Of a stretch of DNA of 64,000 bases, positions 57,380-64,000 are shown piece by piece. Within the stretch, counting starts at the first letter, position 1. Every line of letters starts with the position of its first letter. The DNA is from Beroe forskalii (Eukaryota > Ctenophora > Nuda > Beroida > Beroidae), in assembly GCA_011033025.1 (NCBI GenBank), contig WFMF01000450.1, positions 78,351 to 142,350 on the forward strand, read 5' to 3'. A program made the translations under genes and the position numbers. The notes beneath the pieces were generated by a model. The model did not search any database and was not told where the DNA came from. It saw nothing but the letters and a program-made list of their open reading frames with translations.

Positions 57380-58328
57380 TGTTTTACATATTAGACACCA
57401 AATTATTACGAGTGTGTGTAAGGCGTCCCAGTACGAAATGACACATTTTTACATCATCAAATATGCGAATATACACACGTCACCCAGATAAGGGGCATGT
57501 GTCATGATGCTCAGGATGATGTGAGGGATGCTTGCAGAGGAGAGGTCACGTGACCAGTAGGAGCAGGGAAATATTCCGCTATTTTTAGCAAGGAATGTCC
57601 CAATCCCAGCATTGCGACTGAGTGTAGGTGCACGTTACTTTTCCCACATCTATCTGTTACACACATTCCCATTCCCCCATTCACTGTAGAAGAGTGAGCT
57701 CTATTTTAGTGTTTTAGAAGTTGAGAGGAGTGTTTTAAAATAGCTACCAGGGTATGGGAGGATTCGGAGTTCGGATGTTATGTAATATGACATTAGATCA
57801 GTCGAAAGCGAATACTTGTATGGTAACATCCCAGAAAGGGAATTATCTCACTCACATAATCACGGTTCTAGCTTCCTAGAGAAGTAATTCTATACTCGTG
57901 GACTGTGGCTTGTAATATACGAAATTCACGGCTTTTGATTTAAAATTCAAACAATTCTTGAACGCGCAGTCAGAATTAATATCACATACCATATCCAAAC
58001 TTTCGAACCTGTTTGCATTAAAAGAGTATGTTAATTGTTGGCGTATCAGTATGTAATTAGCATGTTAATTGATTCAAGTAGAATTAAACAATAGAGCATT
58101 GTGAACGCGAGGGCTTATTAATTATGAACTGGAGCCTTGGATATTTCTCCGCCTCTCCTCATTGCAAAGTAGCGGTTACCTTGCGAGCCAATACAGTAAT
58201 CATGTTGAAATTGTTCCTGAATCCACGTTAATCCACTTCTGGACCGTCCCAAGCTCAACCCGGAATTCTCAATGACCACTAATAGCTTCTAACATTGATA
58301 ACCGTGGATTCCTATCACATATACTCAC
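57375..58328. other. Noncoding stretch, probable intron
   Basis: Two short minus-strand frames (about 57490-57540 and 58150-58260) translate plausibly and have GT/AG neighbours, but their phases do not fit the flanking exons, so they are not called. Confidence 0.35.
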
Positions 58329-58474
58329 CCAATGGACTGTCTTGGGGTTTGGAGGGGAGGCTAGCCTCTTGAAAGCTGTCCAGTTCAAGTCGCAGATGTC
58401 ACTTTCATGGTCAATCTTGAGACACGGGCATCCCTTGAACTTCTCCCCATACCTCACGTATATGTACAAATATA
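58329..58474 (-). CDS. Exon of unidentified minus-strand gene
   Basis: 146 nt between an acceptor (TTGAATTTTGTACAG at 58475) and a strong donor (TTGG|GTGAGTAT at 58328). Entered in phase 1, it reads YLYIYVRYGEKFKGCPCLKI, then DHESDICDLNWTAFKRLASP and PNPKTVHW, and exits in phase 0. The preceding 38-nt exon exits in phase 1, giving ALQQEA-V-YLYIYVRYGEKF across the junction. The segment looks like part of a folded domain (alternating hydrophobics, two Cys in GCPCL, a conserved-looking DLNW). I do not recognise it. Confidence 0.6.
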
Positions 58475-59073
58475 CTGTACAAAATTCAACAATATAACGA
58501 TAATATACTCGCAGTCGGTATAATATTATCTTCCGTAAACTGACGACAGAATAACGACTCTTATATTAGCACATCAAACTGTACGAGAACACTAATCAAA
58601 GCAAGTGTATACAAGCAAGACAAGCAATCCGGTTTAAACAAAAGTAATGTGGTTTGGGGTACAATATGAAAGAAAAATGTGTGTGCGGGGTACCAAAGTG
58701 GAAAAGGGAACGGGAAACAGAGAGTGCGTGTTGCTGAGCTGCAGCTGCGGTAAGATGAACACAAAAAGCAATGGAAATTGCGTCAGTTACTGTTAACTAC
58801 AAGGAGCTGTTGACAAGTGGAGAACAGACACCAGCCAAGTGCAGCACTCGCACACTACATCAGATATATAGCTATATAGCATGTACTGCGTGTGTGTAGG
58901 GAGGATTAGAGCGGAGGATTTAGTGTATCCGGGGGAGGGGGAGTGAGGGGAGACAGGATTAGAGGGGGACACCAAGTCATGTGATGTGTTTAACGCAGGT
59001 GTCAGAGTACAGACATGATCTGAGTCTGGGTTACTCCTCAGTGGGTAAGAGAGAGAGTGGTTTAGAGTGGTAC

Positions 59074-59111
59074 CTGCCTCCTGTTGCAGAGCTGACTGGG
59101 ATACGAAAGAC
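59074..59111 (-). CDS. Small exon of unidentified minus-strand gene
   Basis: 38 nt flanked by TCGCTTGTAG| (acceptor at 59112) and GGCAG|GTACCA (donor at 59073). Entered in phase 2 it gives SFVSQSALQQEA and exits in phase 1, fitting the next exon. If entered directly from the phase-0 end of 60140-60895 it would put a stop in the following exon, so a further exon between 60139 and 59112 is required and was not found. Confidence 0.5.
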
Positions 59112-60139
59112 CTACAAGCGAGCAGAACGGACTTTAGAGAATGCCGTGTGATGTGTTCGATATAATAACAGATAAGTATTTTATATATATATAACGACAA
59201 AAATATGTATATACGGTATTAATAGCGAAGAATGTTATATATGTATTACTTGATACAGTATTTCTATGTATGCACACTGTCATCATGACTGCTGTTATAA
59301 TGATATCAAATACTTGCAATGGAATGGGTGCAATAGGGCTTAGTGAGTAATGTCATCTGTCACAAGGGTGATTTTAACACCGCGATGATGTTGATAAAAA
59401 CGCTACGTCAGACTTCAAGTCCCCGTTCATACGTCATATCATTGGGATCAGCCGGCATCAGAAAGCTCTATAACACGTGATGTTTGAAGATCACTCGAAA
59501 GCGAAATGAGTTCAGAACACACTAGAAAAAAATGGAAGATAGTATGATTACCATTACCAAGAGATTTAAGCCAATGACCGAAAAAGATCATACCTTAGGA
59601 GGTGTATTTATGAGGGATGAAATTTTGGTGTTTTAAATTTTGCCAATTTTTACTCTTGAACATATGATAACGTCAAGTCGAAATTTCGTGGTGGGTGATA
59701 AAATGGGGATAAATAAACCTCTAGACGATCGGTACATTGTGTGGCTCAATTTTTTGGTTGATTTGGTTGGCACAGAATCTCGGTAATGAGTAGATGAGTA
59801 GTAGGCAGTTCGTAATAAATAGTAGCCAAATAAATACCAAGATTGTACGGCACTGTTTTATAAAAATTTTCACCAGTGCACCCATATGTATATTATCAGG
59901 TTTTAAAATATTTAAATATTTTCAACGCACTAATTTACTGTATAATATCATTTGAGGCGAATTTCTATGGGAATTGTGAGAGTTAGTCCGTCATATTAAT
60001 ATGAATATTATAATACATGCATATGATAAAACTAAAGCTTTGGAACCACAGAATAGCTTTTTTACATTCGTGAAGAAGTGAATGATAGAATGAGCGTCTC
60101 ATTATTACATGAAAAGGAATTAAGATAAGCATAGCATAC
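59112..60139. other. Intron sequence; missing exon expected
   Basis: AT-rich, with one short TA run (59180-59193). At least one exon changing phase from 0 to 2 should lie here if 60140-60895 and 59074-59111 are one transcript. Confidence 0.4.
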
Positions 60140-60895
60140 CTGTCTAACAGACGGCTGAATTTCCCCCTGTACAAATGAAGGTTTATTAGCATAGAACGCC
60201 ATTGTTGTTTTTACTCGATCAGTTGAAGGACGTTTTGGCTTTGGAGGGGCATTCAATACAGGTCCAGCTTGAACGTCTTCAACAAGAGAAAGCTGGTTCA
60301 AAGACTGGTTGATAGATTGGATTAGTTCAGCATGTTCAGCATGCCCAAAGCCATTGCTAACATTATTTGAAAATGACCCAGTCGAAGACATAGATGAGTT
60401 AGAAGATAGGGATGATGATGACCCATGCTTAGCACCATTCACTGCCCCAACAGCTCGGGCATATCGTGCAGAACCTGGCCGCTTGCGTTGTAGGTTCCCA
60501 AGTTGGTCTGTTTCCTGATGGGCTACAGATGGTTGATCCATGGCGTTTGAGGAGAATTGCTGACTTTGGGGAGTAAAAACATGTGACTGAGCCAATTTTC
60601 TATCAGCTGAACTTAGATTATTCACAGTAGTTATACTGCTTTGATTCAATCGTCCACTATTTTTAGATTCAACACCTTCATTAAATGACTGACGATTCTC
60701 ACTTCTTTCAAAACCAGGCTGTTCAGGGTTTTGACTAGCAGGAACACTTGAGTTGTCTAAAATAGATGCCCTATTCTCCAGCTGATATGGTTTATCTTGG
60801 AACGAAACACATTCAAAATCAGAACATTCTACAGCTCCCTCATATCGCTTTGATGCAGATGATCTTTTAGAAAGTTTGCTGATCAACTTACTCAT
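60140..60895 (-). CDS. First coding exon of unidentified minus-strand gene (252 codons)
   Basis: I take the ATG at 60895 because an in-frame TGA lies seven codons upstream and there is no other ATG in between. The exon ends at a good donor (AGACAG|GTATGC at 60139), phase 0, after 252 codons. The unspliced frame runs on to 60062. The protein starts basic and Ser/Lys-rich (MSKLISKLSKRSSASKRYEG). It has a Gln/Ser/Asn-rich middle, a poly-Ser tract (HGSSSSLSSNSSMSSTGSFS, about residues 156-175), a Leu-spaced helix (ELIQSINQSLNQLSLVEDV) and a final, more ordered segment (PPKPKRPSTDRVKTTMAFYA, then NKPSFVQGEIQPSVRQ). Mostly disordered, probably a signalling or scaffold protein. The family is not recognised. 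Confidence 0.72.
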
Positions 60896-61799
60896 CACTA
60901 CATTGACAATCCATCACCTCAAAATGAGAGATGAAATTGTACTATAGCTTGAAAAACATGTGCCAAATAATATTTTATTGATTTTTGAGTAGGTTTGTTC
61001 TGACAAAATTGCTTGAATTTCTATCATTACAATAGATGCCAAGTAGTTATGTTTGCAACAGATTACATCATTATCTGCAGTTCACAAAAAATGTCGAAAT
61101 GAATGAAGTTCATGTTTTATTTATTTATTAAGAATGAGCACATTCTGCCAATAGTCCAGTTGGATAAAAGATAGCATCATATCATTAATATAATCGAAAT
61201 AGGTAGTTTTAAGTAGGAGCCTTTGCTCTCCCAGAAAATCTGACACACTAGGAGTGGAAAACCCGCAATTTTTTGCAGGGTGGTAGAAAAAAGGTGTCTT
61301 CGTATTACATCGTTTTAGATTTTCTGTAATTATTAATGCTCAAAGCTGGAAAAAGGGGCACAAAAAACAAGATCAAGTAATAGGATAAATTCACCAGTTC
61401 TGTGTGTTACTATGGCTATATCATGTTGTAGCGTGTGCAAAACTGCAGGTGCATTTCAATGAAAAATCTGCCATTTTGTTATGGTGTATTTTAAAAACAT
61501 TTCGACCATTGAAATTGATAGTTTACATTCTCAATGGAATTTTCGAGTACGGAAAAAAATTTAAGACATAAGTCTATCAACCCTCATCACTATTATAGGA
61601 GAACAGTTAAGAGTTGATAATTTTGTCCAATTTAATTTTTAATTATGATGCAGCAACTTGAAAAAGATAAACACACAAAGTACCTCTAAACTGAAAATTC
61701 TGTGAATGTGATATTTTATCAAAGTATGATTAATTTTCATTAATTGCTGGTAAGGTGGTTCTCTGTGGTCGGTATTGAATAGGTTGGTTGTCCTGTGAC

Positions 61800-61824
61800 C
61801 TAAAAGGCCCAACAGGCCTTTTAG
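61800..61824. repeat. Perfect 10-bp inverted repeat with 5-nt loop
   Basis: CTAAAAGGCC, loop CAACA, GGCCTTTTAG. It could form a stem-loop. No function is implied in a eukaryote. Confidence 0.8.
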
Positions 61825-62103
61825 TTTTGTATATAACTAGAATTAAAATTAACAAATAATGCAGTATTCTGAGCTATGCATTCCATTACCTGCTACTGTT
61901 GAAAAAGCATATTCTTAAAACTTTCATTTTAAAACTTCCCAAATGCTGTGTAGCAGCAATATTGAGATATATTTTACTCTAAGCATGATGTGCCAAAAGG
62001 TAAAATTTCATTGCTTAATCAACTACAGTGCCACCTCATCATAAACTATCTCTTATCCTCCAATTGAACAGGCAAAAGTGTCACAACAATGGTGAATCAT
62101 GTC

Positions 62104-62220
62104 CAATGGATCCATTGACATGATGTCTATTGGAAAAAAATTGTTCAATTGATCCATTGGATCCATTTCTGATGTCCAATGGATCAAGTGGACATAGACA
62201 ATGGATCCATCTGAGTGGAT
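62104..62220. repeat. Clustered CAATGGATCC words, including a 14-bp palindrome
   Basis: CAATGGATCCATTG (62104-62117) is a perfect palindrome. TTGATCCATTGGATCCATT, CCAATGGATCAAG and ACAATGGATCCATC follow within 100 bp. A small degenerate repeat of the ATGGATCC core. Confidence 0.8.
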
Positions 62221-62464
62221 CTAATAGGCACAATCATGAAATGATTTTTTTCATATGCATAGGAAAGGATTTACATATCATTACAAATGTTTATTTGCAT
62301 ACCAAATGTACTGACTGCTGATGTGCTATTTAAAACAAGAATTGCGCCTGCAGGCTCAATTCTTGTTTGTCCGATGTTCCTGTATGCAGGCGCTTAATTT
62401 CCCTCCCCCGTGGTGATTGATGTAACCTTTGCATCATGATACAACACACAGTCGTTTGCAGTAA

Positions 62465-62902
62465 GAGTATAAATATAAGTTTCTGAACAAATTTAAAACA
62501 TGTGCTAGAACCAGAATATTAGACCAAAAATTAGACTCTTCATTTTTTGATAAAGAACCGAGTAAGCCAATTTTCCAGACAAACAATATCCTATCACTGT
62601 TCAATCTCTATAACTATCACTGTATAATGGAAATATTTAAGATCCTTAAATTTCATTATCCTATCCCACTTTACACAAGCTATAATATTTCCAAGAGGAG
62701 GCAGACCACACTAATCCTTGATAAACCTTCTCAAACATTTATCTATCGATCTGCTGCCTTATGGAATGCTGTAGTAAAAAAGCTGAAAGTAACTGATTAC
62801 TCAGATAATGTTAGCTCTGTCCGTGCAAGGCTCAAGCAGCTTCTACTAGGCTTCAGCATAAGGACCTTCCAACTTCATGGAGCACTGAGGATTATAATGT
62901 AA
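62465..62902 (+). pseudogene. C-terminal fragment of LINE reverse transcriptase
   Basis: An open frame from 62465 to the stop at 62900-62902 reads FKTCARTRILDQKL, PIFQTNNILSLFNLY, IFKILKFHYP, TFIYRSAALWNAV and SSVRARLKQLLL. This is the usual order of the region following the thumb in LINE reverse transcriptases (R-x-A-x-x-W-N...F-K-x-x-L-K-x-x-L-L). The palm and endonuclease are absent, so it is a 5'-truncated copy. It differs from both other LINEs in the window in sequence, so it is a third lineage. The 3' end is not delimited; a TTTATTATTTATTGTTTGTTGATTG stretch near 63070 may be near it. Confidence 0.65.
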
Positions 62903-64000
62903 GCAAGTTGGCATGCCTCATAATTTTTTCTTTTTTCTTCTTTTTTGTTGACTGTAGCTCTCTTATGTGAATGATGAATCTACACCCAATGAAACTCAAT
63001 AGTATTAGGTAGGTATCGAGGTTGACTGGCCCTCATCTCATTTTTTGATCTTTAATAGTTGCCCATTTTATTATTTATTGTTTGTTGATTGATTAATAAA
63101 TTGATTTGCTATATTTTATTTGATAGAATATTAAAGACAAGATAGTAAAAAATGATCCTCTTTACAAACAAGTCCAAAGGCTTCTCAAAATAGAACCATA
63201 AAATCAATGCTGGAGTACTCTGCATCATCATCAATGATAAGTACCTGCCTAATCAACATCAATCAAACCTAGTTATAAAAGTTGCTATACAATATTAAAA
63301 CGTGGAACAGCTTGAGTTGTGGTGTACACACAACAGCACAAGTACCTTGTGCCCCTTAAGCTGTTCATAGCTCTTTGAGATGGTGCAGGCATACTAGCCT
63401 ATATTTCAAAAGGTGTTATATTTTAATTGTCCCAAAGATTGGCTAAATATTAATTTCTTTGTTTTACTGAATTTTCTTGTTTTACTGAAATGTTGTTCAC
63501 TGCTGCACACAACCACCGAGAAAATGCATTGGCACGTACATTTCTTCTAAAATTTTGTGCGCACATTCGTACCTACCAAGTTGTTGTACCAGTTAATTGT
63601 AGATTTGGCGCCCATTTTGTTGAATTGGTTTACGCTTTCGCATCAGATTGTGCCACTGTTCTTGACACGCTGTATTTTCCTGAGTTCCTGAAGCAGCTTC
63701 ATTAAGCCTCAAATCACCTATGCACTTTTGCCACCTGGGAAATTTTCAAGTCAACTAGTTATTATTGAGTGATCATCAAGGAATTGAAATTTTGTACCGT
63801 GATGTGGAATTTATGAAATTTAAGCAGATGTTAGATTATGACACTGATTTAATGATAATGATTTTCTATACACTCCAGGACTTTATAACAGTTGTTCACT
63901 GCTGATATCACTTTCAAATTTTATGCTTTCGTTTTCTTGTTTCAATGCTGTTGCTTGTTCCTAAAAAGCAATATTTGTCTTTCACATTGACCATAGTATT
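62903..64000. other. Noncoding right edge
   Basis: LINE 3' flank followed by AT-rich DNA. A short hairpin (CACAAGTACCTTGTG, 63338-63352) and a 71-codon plus frame (63490-63705) with no recognisable feature are present. Confidence 0.35.

Larger units (their letters stand above)
60896..62464. other. Upstream region of the 60895 gene; noncoding
   Basis: It should contain the 5' UTR and promoter of the minus-strand gene. AT-rich. Short palindromes occur at 61800-61824 and 62104-62117, plus CCTGCAGG and GCCTGCAGGC patches near 62348. No gene is supported. Confidence 0.4.

Noticed and set aside
57490-58260. Two short minus-strand exon candidates
   Set aside because: Plausible translations of 30-100 nt occur by chance in 64 kb. 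Their phases conflict with neighbouring exons.
59342-59405. Another CRE-family copy (AATGTCATC...GATGATGTTGATAAAAACGC)
   Set aside because: Only scattered words match and the TTATCA block is missing.

Overview
This is a eukaryotic, almost certainly metazoan invertebrate, nuclear window. Coding sequence is sparse and lies in short exons bounded by GT/AG splice sites. Intergenic and intronic DNA dominates, with abundant microsatellites, minisatellites, decayed LINEs of the CR1/L2 type, a Penelope-like fragment and several non-autonomous inverted-repeat transposons. There is no operon structure, rRNA or convincing tRNA. The sequence alone does not fix the phylum.

Host genes. All exons I can support are on the minus strand. 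(1) Two phase-compatible exons of an unidentified gene sit at the left edge (823-961 and 473-620). (2) A 369-codon first coding exon with an excellent Kozak ATG lies at 8764-9870. It encodes a basic, Ser/Asn-rich, probably disordered protein with a more conserved-looking C-terminal part. (3) Another unidentified gene region runs from 60895 down to about 51740. It has a 252-codon first coding exon (60140-60895) and exon candidates at 59074-59111, 58329-58474, 52607-52809, 51929-52036 and 51740-51860. Reading phases agree within 59111-58329 and within 52809-51740, but I could not bridge every junction. A possible alternative terminal exon lies near 55588-55708. I could not name any of these proteins.

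Mobile elements, left to right. 1901-2669: a 769-bp inverted-repeat element with an 8-bp target duplication. 12123-16300: a frameshifted CR1/L2-type LINE, minus strand, with ORF1 zinc fingers, endonuclease and reverse transcriptase remnants. 17386-20217: a 2.8-kb Foldback/Galileo-like element whose arms are 172-bp tandem repeats and which contains a 72-bp perfect palindrome. 30632-31526: an 895-bp element with G-run termini. 46911-51140: a 38-bp minisatellite split by a 1336-bp TIR element (6-bp target duplication) and by a 5'-truncated LINE. 56521-57332: the tail of a Penelope-like element between two (TA)n tracts. 62465-62902: the C-terminal end of a third LINE.

The most interesting signal is a dispersed family of about 45-70 bp imperfect hairpins. 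It has at least 11 clear copies between 3.9 and 45.7 kb, in both orientations. Each is built around a CRE-like TGACGTCA core next to a GATA-like TTATCA, with a second arm TGAGTTGATGACG, and several carry terminal TAGGCG/CGCCTA inverted repeats. A second theme is that sequences at exon edges recur in neighbouring intronic repeats: a donor-like motif repeated beside the 8764 splice donor, and both edges of exon 52607-52809 copied into flanking introns.
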